DNA from: an uncultured Oribacterium sp. | GTDB taxonomy: Bacteria; Bacillota; Clostridia; Lachnospirales; Lachnospiraceae | NCBI GenBank assembly: GCA_900772695.1 | Contig: CAAGRO010000276.1 | Location: 1 to 13,502 of the forward strand | Length of the DNA: 13,502 bases | Direction of reading: 5' to 3' | Part shown: in pieces, positions 6,678 to 13,175 of the stretch | Numbering within the stretch: the stretch's first letter is position 1 | Layout: each line of letters begins with the position of its first letter | Program-made: the position numbers and the translations under genes | Notes under the pieces: generated by a model | Seen by the model: the letters and a program-made list of their open reading frames with translations, nothing else | What the model was told of the DNA's origin: nothing | Databases searched by the model: none

Positions 6678-7101
6678 AAAATCAAAAGGAGGTCTCAAAC
6701 GAAAACTGAACACGTTCTTCGGATGGATATCCGGCATACTCACGCTGTTTCTCATGGTGATCGCCATCTATGCCATTCTTTCATCCTATCGGGAGCGGCG
6801 GTATGGAACGCCGTTCTTCCTCTTCGGATGGAAGCCGGTCGTGGTACTCTCCGAATCCATGGAGCCCACGTATACCTCTGGTGACATTCTTATCGTCAGG
6901 GAGCGGACGGGTACCCCGGAACCGGATGATATCATCCTGTTCCGTGCGACGGGGTTCGGCATGGATACGTATGTCACCCATCGTCTGATAGGGAAAGACG
7001 AGGGTGGCTATATCACAAAGGGTGATCATAATGAACACGCAGATCCGGGACGGGTGCAGGAGGCGGACATCCTCGGCACGGTGGAATATATCCTCTTCTG
7101 A
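6652..7101 (+). CDS. sipW: SipW-type signal peptidase I (S26B, Ser/His)
   Basis: SipW-type enzymes are ER-like signal peptidases that mature TasA-family proteins. The 149-residue product has a basic N-terminus, one transmembrane helix (about 23-43), the catalytic Ser69 in LSESMEPT (box B), box D with His110 in YVTHRLI where bacterial type I enzymes have Lys, and box E KGDHNEHADPG (123-133). The C-terminal transmembrane segment present in many SipW proteins is absent; the chain stops right after the beta core (VEYILF). ATG 6652 is preferred, with AGGAGG at 6637-6642. GTG 6646 is closer to that site than usual. The start lies inside the preceding gene, so translation is coupled. A second, perfect AAAAGGAGGT (6684-6693) lies within the coding region but has no ATG/GTG/TTG at a usable distance. 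Likely substrates are the two following gene products. Confidence 0.93.
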   Translation: MCRQNRACKKSKGGLKRKLNTFFGWISGILTLFLMVIAIYAILSSYRERRYGTPFFLFGWKPVVVLSESMEPTYTSGDILIVRERTGTPEPDDIILFRATGFGMDTYVTHRLIGKDEGGYITKGDHNEHADPGRVQEADILGTVEYILF

Positions 7102-7267
7102 GCACCGACCGGGCGGCGTGAAAAACACGAATCAACGAAAAATCTGAAATCACAGATGGAAAGAGTCTGGGACTGCAGGAAGGGAAAAACTGCGGTTCAG
7201 AACAGAATCAACAAAGAAAACAGAGCACGACGAACAGAGCGTCGGCGAAACAGAAAAGGAGATGAAC

Positions 7268-7963
7268 ATGAAGAAACGAATACTGATGGCGGGCGTGATG
7301 GCGGTGACAGCGATTTCGGTCCTGGCGGGGGCCTATGCATTTTTTACAGACAAGAAGGATATCAAGGTGTCGGCGACTGCTGCGAAGCTCGGCATCACGG
7401 TCGATAAGACGAAGTTTTCGGATGATCTGGTCGCGAATATGGTGCCGGGCGATAGCCGGGATCTCACCTACACGATCAAAAAGGAAGCCGGATCGAAGGA
7501 TGCCATCGTCTTTTCTGAGGTCACACTGACCTCCAGTATCCCGATGTCGGATCCGGTAGAGTGGTTCATTCAGATGACCGGAAAATCGCTGACGCCGGAG
7601 GAAATCAAAAAGCTGCAGGATGAGGCCGGGAGCGCTGTCGGCGGCGGAACGGTCAATGATATCCCGCTGGCGGAACTTTCGAAGGCGGATTCGCTCAAGT
7701 TCCTCTCTCTGTCGAAGGACAGCAAGGTCGCAAAGTTCATCGTCGGTCATGGCACACTGTCGAATCAGGCAAATGGAATTCCGGTGAATCTGACGCTGCG
7801 GCTGAGTCCGAGTGCTGACAACAGCTTCGCCGGTGGAAAATGCGATGTCGGTGCAGAAATCTATGCGATCCAGAAGGAGAATCTGGAGCAGGATGGGTCA
7901 GCGACCAACTTCGCCTATATCCAGGGACTGATCGTCGCCAATGAATCTCAGAAGGCATCATGA
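7268..7963 (+). CDS. TasA/camelysin-family exported protein with SipW-dependent signal
   Basis: The 231-residue product begins MKKRILMAGVMAVTAISVLAG and then AYAFFTDKKDIKVSA, the SipW-dependent signal pattern (hydrophobic run, GAYAFFTD, then ASATAAKLGITV). The mature part has VPGDSRDLTYTIKKEAGS, the PGD-strand signature of TasA-type beta-sandwich proteins that form extracellular fibres in Bacillus. It is predicted secreted, with no C-terminal anchor and one cysteine in the mature region. ATG 7268 is chosen over ATG 7262 because AAGGAG ends at 7261, leaving 6 bases. It follows sipW after a 166-base purine-rich gap, the largest gap in the operon, and is coupled by ATGA to the next gene. Likely the major subunit; fibre formation is by family analogy, and camelysin-like peptidase activity cannot be judged. 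Confidence 0.85.
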   Translation: MKKRILMAGVMAVTAISVLAGAYAFFTDKKDIKVSATAAKLGITVDKTKFSDDLVANMVPGDSRDLTYTIKKEAGSKDAIVFSEVTLTSSIPMSDPVEWFIQMTGKSLTPEEIKKLQDEAGSAVGGGTVNDIPLAELSKADSLKFLSLSKDSKVAKFIVGHGTLSNQANGIPVNLTLRLSPSADNSFAGGKCDVGAEIYAIQKENLEQDGSATNFAYIQGLIVANESQKAS

Positions 7964-8862
7964 GACGGCGGCTCAACCTTCTCCTCACACTCATCTTTCT
8001 GATGCTTGTGTTACTCTGTGGGGCTGGAGCGTACTTTACAGATCAGCAGCAGGCGAGCATACGGGCCGCTGCCGCATCGATGGGACTTACGGTTTCGAAA
8101 CCATCGTACGGAACGATCCCGAAGGAAATCGGGAAGGACAGCCGGCTGACGGTACAGTTTCAGATACGAAATGAGAGCAGTGTTCCGGTCTATCTCAGCG
8201 ATCAGGATGTGCTCTATGTCAATGGAACGGAGGAGAAGGATGGTCGCGTACGGCTCGAACGAACGACGGGCACAGCGTCGTCTGGTACAGGCGGAAACAG
8301 TGGGACGGCAGCAGGGACGAATGCGGTTCTTCGCCTCGCCGCAGGTGAAAGCCGGGTGCTGGACTATGTTCTGTCATTCCCTGGTGCAGACGCACTGCCG
8401 GAAGGCGTCCTCGCGCTGAAGGGAAAGCTGCTGCTTCGTGCAGCGACCAGTGCCGATGGTACATCCGGCTTTACGCATGGGCCGGTCACCGGCGTGCTCG
8501 ACCTGACGGGTGGAGAGCTGCATATCCCGACACGCAGCCGAAGTGTGCTTCTGTCGGAGCTGGTCGAGGCGGGCTCACACCCGATCGAGGAGATCTGCTG
8601 GTACCGTGCCTCCGGTACGGAAGTTGCAGGGACGCCTGGAATCAGTATGCAGTGGAGCAGCTTCGATGCAGCGAAGCTGCTGACACTACAGCGAAACATC
8701 CCGCAGTATGTGCGCTATGAGCTTGTGGCGGAGGCCGGAGTGGTGCGCTCCCCTGTATATGAAATCACGCTGACATCGCAGGGGATTCAGGCGAAGGCGT
8801 ACGATTATTTCGAGGGGAAGGAAGTGAATGCGGATATTTCCGTAAGCAAGGAGGCGATATGA
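7960..8862 (+). CDS. second TasA-like exported protein with SipW-type signal and longer C-terminal domain
   Basis: The 300-residue product opens with a hydrophobic run and CGAGAYFTDQQQASIRAAA, then MGLTVSKPSY, which parallels GAYAFFTDKK...KLGITVDKTKF of the preceding protein. LTVQFQIRNESSVPVYLSD matches the strand after the PGD turn in TasA-type proteins. A Gly/Ser/Thr linker (about residues 105-122) and a C-terminal part of about 140 residues with beta-strand character (CWYRASGTEV..., VRYELVAEAG) follow. No C-terminal anchor is seen. The ATG overlaps the previous stop as ATGA, with AGAAGG at 7950-7955, and the next gene overlaps in the same way. It may be a minor fibre or anchoring subunit like TapA; that is inference, as no TapA-specific motif was recognised. 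Confidence 0.8.
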   Translation: MRRRLNLLLTLIFLMLVLLCGAGAYFTDQQQASIRAAAASMGLTVSKPSYGTIPKEIGKDSRLTVQFQIRNESSVPVYLSDQDVLYVNGTEEKDGRVRLERTTGTASSGTGGNSGTAAGTNAVLRLAAGESRVLDYVLSFPGADALPEGVLALKGKLLLRAATSADGTSGFTHGPVTGVLDLTGGELHIPTRSRSVLLSELVEAGSHPIEEICWYRASGTEVAGTPGISMQWSSFDAAKLLTLQRNIPQYVRYELVAEAGVVRSPVYEITLTSQGIQAKAYDYFEGKEVNADISVSKEAI

Positions 8863-9575
8863 TCAGGTGCAGATGCAGCTACCGGGGAAAAGTGAACACA
8901 CGCTTCATCCGGGCGCTGCTCGTCCTCAGCGTATGGGTGATGCTGGAGGGCAGTCTTTTACGTGCACTGGCAGGAGAACAGGATGTGCTGTTCTGGCAGG
9001 ATGTCGGGGAGGTCGGTGTACCGTTTCAGCCGGCGGAGGTGCTGCCGATGGAGGTCGAGGAGCGTTTCATCCCGGCAACCGGAGATGTGCAGGCCATCAG
9101 CTTCTCCTATCATGCGGCGAATCATCGCTATCAGCTCGATGGGCTCTGGAATGACCGGGGCATCACGAAGCATATACTGGAGGATAAAGGGATGTCACAG
9201 GAGGCCTACGTCCGGCGTTTCGGATTTCCGGCGGGACGAAGTGCAGGCGGGCTGACGCTCACGGATCCGGGCAGCGGGATACGCTACCTGTACCGGGAGG
9301 GTGCCGATGAGACAGCATTGACCGAACCACGTGGATACAGCAGCTACCGCTGGCAGCAAAGCATCGACGGGGCGGGCTATGTGGATATCAGCACGGCGAG
9401 TGCGGCACAGAACTGCTTCCAGCCGGAGGCGCTTCGATTCGGAACGACCTGCTACCGCTGCATCGCGACGGTGGCGGGGAGGGAGTGCATCCTGGGCGAG
9501 GATTATGCCGTGGTGTACTACCGTCTGCCGACGGCGCGCGGACTCAGGATTCGGGAGGTGAGCCATGAAAGCTAG
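8859..9575 (+). CDS. secreted protein with C-terminal Ig-like domain, family not recognised
   Basis: The 238-residue product has a basic start (MIRCRCSYRGK), a hydrophobic run (ALLVLSVWVMLEGSLL) and a likely signal peptidase site at ALAG (about residue 39). The middle part (about 40-155) is not recognised. The C-terminal part resembles bacterial Ig-like surface domains: YRWQQSIDGAGYVDIS (163-178), an FQPE strand and TCYRCIAT (197-204). Tyr and Cys in TCYRC match the usual Y-C end strand, and Cys186, 198, 201 and 211 could form disulfides. ATG 8859 has AAGGAGG at 8848-8854 and overlaps the previous stop as ATGA; the next gene starts 11 bases before its end. A signal peptide but no membrane anchor implies secretion or attachment to the fibre proteins. 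Confidence 0.78.
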   Translation: MIRCRCSYRGKVNTRFIRALLVLSVWVMLEGSLLRALAGEQDVLFWQDVGEVGVPFQPAEVLPMEVEERFIPATGDVQAISFSYHAANHRYQLDGLWNDRGITKHILEDKGMSQEAYVRRFGFPAGRSAGGLTLTDPGSGIRYLYREGADETALTEPRGYSSYRWQQSIDGAGYVDISTASAAQNCFQPEALRFGTTCYRCIATVAGRECILGEDYAVVYYRLPTARGLRIREVSHES

Positions 9576-10887
9576 AGCGCTGCGGCTGCCGATGCTGTCG
9601 ATCGCACTGTCACTGAGCGTCAGCTTCTGTGCGCGGGCAGACATCTGCTTCGATACGATGTCCGGTGGACAGAGCAGTGCCTACATCGTTCATATGGATG
9701 CGGATGACAATACCGTCGAAGTGGAAATCACAGGAAATGTTCAGGTGAAGAGTCTGCGACCGGCGGGCGACAGCACTGCGTCGGGCATCCCCCGGGATAA
9801 GCTGCTGATCCGTATCCCGGAAATCAAGCTTAACTTCGCGGAGAATCCACATGCGGAGTACCATGATTTCTTTGAAACCATGGAGGAGGCCATCGGTCTA
9901 TCCGGTCAGCACGACGGTTTTCTGAATACGAAGATCCAGCGGGCGGGGTCGAGTATCCGCATCGATTCGGAGGAGTACACGGATTACAGCACGAGTGGAA
10001 GCTTCGAGACGGTCTTCATCAATAACCGGGAGTTTCGAATCGAGGACGAAAAGAACAGTCAGCCGATCCGATTCATCGTGCCGGATCCGCCGGAAATCTA
10101 CCTGTATTATAAGCAGGAAGAGGTGCTCGGAGAGCAGTACATCTTCAGCGGGCTGCCGGACGAGTTTCTGCTTCATGATATCTACCTCGGGGCCTATGCC
10201 GTACACCTGGAGCATCCCGAACGAAGGGAGCAGATGATGGAGCGCCTGCTTCGACTGCGCTACCAGGATCTCTACTATCAGATCCGCTACGCACTGCATG
10301 ACCCGGCAGAGGAAACGGCGGTGCCGTCGGCGGGGAGCACATCGTATCAGACGCTGACAGAGAACCTCACGTATCTGTCACTGCCGGAGCTCCGGAAAAA
10401 CACTTCATCCGGGCGCAGAAGCGGGCGGGCATCTGCCGGGGCGGCAGCAGAACGCTATGCCTTCGTCGGATGGAAGCTGACGGAGCTCGGCGCAGGGGCG
10501 GAGCTGAGCGGACCATGCCGATCGGAACAGAGCGGACTTCCACAGACGAAACGAAAAGAGAGCCCGATGCTGTCCTTTCTAAGCGGAAAAGCGGCCGCGA
10601 TGGGTGCGCAGCTGCACGAGGAGATCTGTGCAGAGGAGGTGATGACGGAAGCTGCGATGGTGACGATCGAGGCGCAGCAGGAAGCACAGAAGACACAGGC
10701 GACGACGGAGATGCAGCAGAAGCCAGGGGAGATAGAGACGAGGCCTCGGGAAGAACATGCATCGCAGGAAACGACAGCGTCGCAGGAAGAAATGAAAGAA
10801 GGAGGTGAGGAAGTAATGGTGCCTGACGAAACGGCCATCGCAGAGCAGCCGGATGGTGAGAAAATCGCCTCTCCGAGCTCGCTTTAG
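9565..10887 (+). CDS. secreted 440-residue protein of unknown family, acidic Gln/Glu-rich C-terminus
   Basis: The product has a signal peptide (MKARALRLPMLSIALSLSVSF, cleavage likely after ARA at residue 25). A folded-looking region follows (about 27-255) with alternating hydrophobic and acidic residues, including FIVPDPPEIYLYYKQEEVLG and a helical stretch HPERREQMMERLLRLRYQDLYY. The last 180 residues are low complexity: first Gly/Arg/Ser-rich, then an Ala/Glu/Gln/Thr-rich tail of about 100 residues. No transmembrane helix, sortase motif or repeat unit is seen. I do not recognise the family. ATG 9565 has GGGAGGTG at 9553-9560 and overlaps the preceding gene by 11 bases. It is the last gene of the surface operon; no clear terminator follows before the promoter at 10899-10928. 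Confidence 0.78.
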   Translation: MKARALRLPMLSIALSLSVSFCARADICFDTMSGGQSSAYIVHMDADDNTVEVEITGNVQVKSLRPAGDSTASGIPRDKLLIRIPEIKLNFAENPHAEYHDFFETMEEAIGLSGQHDGFLNTKIQRAGSSIRIDSEEYTDYSTSGSFETVFINNREFRIEDEKNSQPIRFIVPDPPEIYLYYKQEEVLGEQYIFSGLPDEFLLHDIYLGAYAVHLEHPERREQMMERLLRLRYQDLYYQIRYALHDPAEETAVPSAGSTSYQTLTENLTYLSLPELRKNTSSGRRSGRASAGAAAERYAFVGWKLTELGAGAELSGPCRSEQSGLPQTKRKESPMLSFLSGKAAAMGAQLHEEICAEEVMTEAAMVTIEAQQEAQKTQATTEMQQKPGEIETRPREEHASQETTASQEEMKEGGEEVMVPDETAIAEQPDGEKIASPSSL

Positions 10888-10898
10888 AAAAAGTTAAG

Positions 10899-10928
10899 TT
10901 TTCATTTCGGGTCTGGAATGTATATACT
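10899..10928 (+). promoter_or_regulatory. promoter of the DUF2156-GNAT-DUF951 group
   Basis: TTTTCA (10899-10904) and TATACT (10923-10928) are separated by 18 bases. The -10 is a good match and the -35 is weak. The start would be near 10935, about 26 bases before ATG 10961. The pattern GTTTTCA then ATACTGT recurs in the candidate promoter of the surface operon. Confidence 0.6.
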
Positions 10929-10960
10929 GTAAGCGATTACTGTGAAAAGCAGGAGGGTTT

Positions 10961-11962
10961 ATGGATATACATTTTAACAGGGCAAATCCGGAGGAGGCCG
11001 CGCGTATGGCCCCATTTTACGCGATGCGTCCGAATAAGACCTGTGACAGCGGTGTGCTGGATACATTTTTATGGAGCGAGTACTATGATGTGCAGACGGC
11101 TATCGTCGATGAGAAGGCTGTACTCGTACGGATGAAAAACGGTGATGAGTACTTCTCTGCGATGCCGTACTGCAGCGAGGCGGATCTGCCATACTACTTC
11201 GATCTCCTTCGTCAGTACTTTAATGAGGTGCTGAAGAAGCCGCTGAAGATCTATCTCGCAGATGAAGAGGGCGTGAAGCTCCTGAAGCTCGAGGAGGATC
11301 CGCACTTCCTCGTAAAGGAGGAGAGTGATCTCCGGGACTATCTCTATGATGGAGAGGAGCTCCGGACGCTGCCGGGAAAGAAGTTTCACAAGAAAAAGAA
11401 TCTCGTGAACAAGTTCTGCCGGGAATATGAAGGACGCTGGGAATACCGGACACTTCATGCCGAAGATAAACTGACGATCTGGGCATTTCTTGATCAGTGG
11501 TATGCGAAACGCTCCGGGGATGAGGAAAATGCCGAGCAGTCGCTCGAGTATGAGGTGAAGGGCATTCACCAGGTGCTTCAGTCGGCGTTCTCTCTGCCGG
11601 ACTACCACATCGGTGGCATCTTCATCGATGGAAAGCTGGAGGCCTTTTCCATGGGGGCCTTAAACCCTCGTGAGAATATGGCCTGCATCAGTGTCGAGAA
11701 GGGCAATGCAGACATTCCGGGCATCTATCAGATCATCAATCAGCAGTTTCTCATCCATGAATTTCCGGAGGCTGCGCTCGTCAACCGGGAGGACGATCTG
11801 GGACTCGAAGGACTGCGGCGCGCAAAGGAAAGCTACAATCCGTGCGGATATGCACGGAAATACATGCTCCTCCAGACGGATTTCACCGGCTGGCAGGCAG
11901 AGATCATCGACCAGTATGAGGCGGAGATCGATCAGTATGAAAACACCGCATCCGAAGGATGA
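10961..11962 (+). CDS. DUF2156 domain protein (phosphatidylglycerol lysyltransferase C-domain-like, GNAT fold)
   Basis: The DUF2156 domain is the cytoplasmic catalytic domain of MprF-type aminoacyl-phosphatidylglycerol synthases, but here it stands alone without membrane segments in a 333-residue protein. The pattern fits: start MDIHFNRANPEEAARMAPFY, then TFLWSEYYDVQTAI, a middle KKFHKKKNLVNKFCREYEGRWEY (about 140-162), GGIFIDGKLEAFSMG (acetyltransferase-like strand pair), and INREDDLG-type end reading VNREDDLGLEGLRRAKESYNP. Members of this soluble subfamily are common in Clostridia and their substrate is unknown. ATG 10961 has AGGAGG at 10951-10956. It heads its own promoter and is followed after 106 bases by a second GNAT-fold protein. 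The call to family is firm; lipid aminoacylation is not supported by sequence. Confidence 0.88.
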   Translation: MDIHFNRANPEEAARMAPFYAMRPNKTCDSGVLDTFLWSEYYDVQTAIVDEKAVLVRMKNGDEYFSAMPYCSEADLPYYFDLLRQYFNEVLKKPLKIYLADEEGVKLLKLEEDPHFLVKEESDLRDYLYDGEELRTLPGKKFHKKKNLVNKFCREYEGRWEYRTLHAEDKLTIWAFLDQWYAKRSGDEENAEQSLEYEVKGIHQVLQSAFSLPDYHIGGIFIDGKLEAFSMGALNPRENMACISVEKGNADIPGIYQIINQQFLIHEFPEAALVNREDDLGLEGLRRAKESYNPCGYARKYMLLQTDFTGWQAEIIDQYEAEIDQYENTASEG

Positions 11963-12068
11963 GTGCGGGTGAGCGGCGATTTCGGTGCTGTGCAGTACAG
12001 TATGTGGGTGTGCAGCGATACAACGGAACCAGGTGACGATGCAAAGTATCAGAAAGAGCAGGTATGGT

Positions 12069-12749
12069 ATGACAGAGATCAGGGTGCTGCGAACACGTGA
12101 AGAAAAAGCAGTAACACGCGCACTTTACGAGCAGGTATTTCCAGAGGACAGTGCACGCTTTCTCGACTGGTACTACCGGGATCGCTGCAGCGACAACATC
12201 ATCCTTGCGATGTGGAAGGATGGGCAGCTGGTCGCGATGGCGCATCTGAATCCATTTGTGATGCGTACAAAAAAAGGTACGCGTGCCCGTGTATACTATA
12301 TCTATGCGGTGGCGACGGTACCGGAGGCACGCCACCAGGGCTGTATGGCAGCGCTGCTTCGCCGCAGCTTCCAGCTGATGGAGGAAGAGCATATCCCGTT
12401 CTGCTTCCTCCTCCCGGTCGATGAATCCATCTATCAGCCCTTTGACTTCCATACGGTATGTGACTTTCAGACCACGAAGGCCACGGACTATGCGGCGGTG
12501 CAGCAGGCGTATGACGTATATATAGAAGAAAACGATGATGATGTACGTCGGGTGCAGGCGCAGCAGGCGATGGCAGCGGAGGCCGATGAAACGTCCGATA
12601 CCGGGCTCCCGGCGCACCCGGTGATCATGGCGAGGATCCTCTCGCTGCCGGATTTCCTTTCGTTCAGTGGTCTCCCGGAGGAGACCGACCGGACGCAGGC
12701 GATCAACTGGCTTCGGCAGCGGCGGATCTATATCGCAGAAGCTGTATAG
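12069..12749 (+). CDS. GNAT family N-acetyltransferase
   Basis: GNAT enzymes transfer an acyl group from acyl-CoA to an amine. The 226-residue product has the fold in order: beta1-alpha1 (EIRVLRTREEKAVTRALYEQVF), strands 2-3 (NIILAMWKDGQLVAMAHLNP), strand 4 and motif A (YYIYAVATVPEARHQGCMAALL; the CoA-binding R-x-x-G-x sits at residues 88-92), and YQPFDFHTV, the usual Tyr-x-x-Phe-Phe region. The last 90 residues are less conserved and hold no second recognisable domain. ATG 12069 gives the family-like start, with GCAGG at 12058-12062; an in-frame ATG at 12039 is a possible alternative with AGGTG too close to it. The gene ends 13 bases before DUF951. Substrate unknown. Confidence 0.87.
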   Translation: MTEIRVLRTREEKAVTRALYEQVFPEDSARFLDWYYRDRCSDNIILAMWKDGQLVAMAHLNPFVMRTKKGTRARVYYIYAVATVPEARHQGCMAALLRRSFQLMEEEHIPFCFLLPVDESIYQPFDFHTVCDFQTTKATDYAAVQQAYDVYIEENDDDVRRVQAQQAMAAEADETSDTGLPAHPVIMARILSLPDFLSFSGLPEETDRTQAINWLRQRRIYIAEAV

Positions 12750-12762
12750 AAAAGAGGTGTGT

Positions 12763-12960
12763 ATGACAGAAATCCATGTCGGAGATATCATCAGTGCGAA
12801 AAAAAAGCATCCCTGCGGATCCGATGAGTGGATCGTCCTCCGTGCGGGGGCCGATATACGTCTTCGCTGTGCAGGATGTGGTCATCTTCTGATGCTTCCG
12901 AGGGCGAAGGTGGACGGGATGATCCGGCACATTCGTACGCGGGAAGAAAGCGGCAGATGA
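12763..12960 (+). CDS. DUF951 family small protein (YyzM-like)
   Basis: The 65-residue product matches the DUF951 pattern closely: GDIISAKKKHPCGSDEWIV, RAGADIRLRCAGCG, LMLPRAKV. Cysteines in HPC and CAGC could bind zinc or a nucleic acid, giving it a ribbon-like look. Function is not known. In Bacillus the family member lies near the rpsF-ssb-rpsR region, and the same neighbourhood appears here, with rpsF 215 bases downstream. ATG 12763 has GAGG at 12754-12757; a longer frame back to 12667 overlaps the acetyltransferase and is not needed. Confidence 0.93.
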   Translation: MTEIHVGDIISAKKKHPCGSDEWIVLRAGADIRLRCAGCGHLLMLPRAKVDGMIRHIRTREESGR

Positions 12961-12973
12961 TAGACGATACTGT

Positions 12974-12997
12974 AAAAAACGATAGAATCATCTATCG
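12974..12997 (-). terminator. possible terminator for minus-strand transcripts
   Basis: The arms CGATAGA (12980-12986) and TCTATCG (12991-12997) form a perfect 7-base-pair stem with a 4-base loop. Read on the minus strand the stem is followed directly by TTTTTT (complement of AAAAAA at 12974-12979). The + strand lacks a T run after the stem. The stem is short and AT-rich. No minus-strand gene is recognised on this side, so the target transcript is unclear. Confidence 0.35.
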
Positions 12998-13073
12998 AAG
13001 GGAGAACGTGCAGAAGCAGAAAAATGCACGGAAAACCCGAAAAAAATAAGTTGCAAATTTCAATCAAAATAGC

Positions 13074-13102
13074 TTGCAAACAACTTTGTTTTCTGTTAAG
13101 AT
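13074..13102 (+). promoter_or_regulatory. strong promoter for the rpsF operon
   Basis: TTGCAA (13074-13079), 17 bases, TAAGAT (13097-13102), with TG at 13094-13095 forming an extended -10. A second TTGCAAA lies at 13051-13057, and AAGTTG (about 13048-13053) is the inverse of CAACTT (13081-13086), so an operator is possible. The leader would run about 65 bases to ATG 13176. Confidence 0.75.
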
Positions 13103-13121
13103 GCAATATCGTATGACTAAA

Positions 13122-13167
13122 TTCCTTGTTTCCGCCCAGGAGCGGAAGCCAGAGACCAAAAGGAGGT
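13122..13167 (+). promoter_or_regulatory. structured rpsF leader, candidate S6:S18 autoregulatory element
   Basis: An inner hairpin pairs TTCCGC (13130-13135) with GCGGAA (13142-13147) around loop CCAGGA. An outer helix can pair TTCCTT (13122-13127) with AAGGAG (13160-13165), which is the core of the ribosome binding site AAGGAGG. This would hide the site when closed. In other bacteria the S6:S18 complex binds a CCG-containing hairpin in this mRNA to repress its own translation. The CCG and the geometry here are compatible, but I did not match the full published consensus. Confidence 0.45.
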
Positions 13168-13175
13168 AAAAGCAG

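Noticed and set aside
7102..7267. Remnant of a SipW C-terminal membrane helix after the stop
   Set aside because: The in-frame translation is strongly basic and polar, with no hydrophobic stretch.
7156..7407. 83-codon open frame between sipW and the TasA-like gene
   Set aside because: Its second half is a shadow of the TasA-like gene, the first half is Arg/Lys/Glu low complexity, and there is no ribosome binding site.
7999..8025. Lipobox in the second TasA-like protein (VLLCGAG)
   Set aside because: The residue before Cys is Leu rather than Gly, Ala or Ser, and the following GAYFTD fits a SipW-type signal better.
10390..10600. Frameshift in the 440-residue protein where the sequence turns low complexity
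   Set aside because: No neighbouring frame gives a better continuation; the tail composition fits a disordered region of the same frame.
10860..10900. Terminator after the surface operon
   Set aside because: Only the short palindrome CGAGCTCG at 10874-10881 is present, with no loop room and no T run.
11904..12791. 295-codon minus-strand open frame across the GNAT gene
   Set aside because: It spans two genes and an intergenic gap, shows no family motif, and the + strand has clear GNAT and DUF951 motifs.
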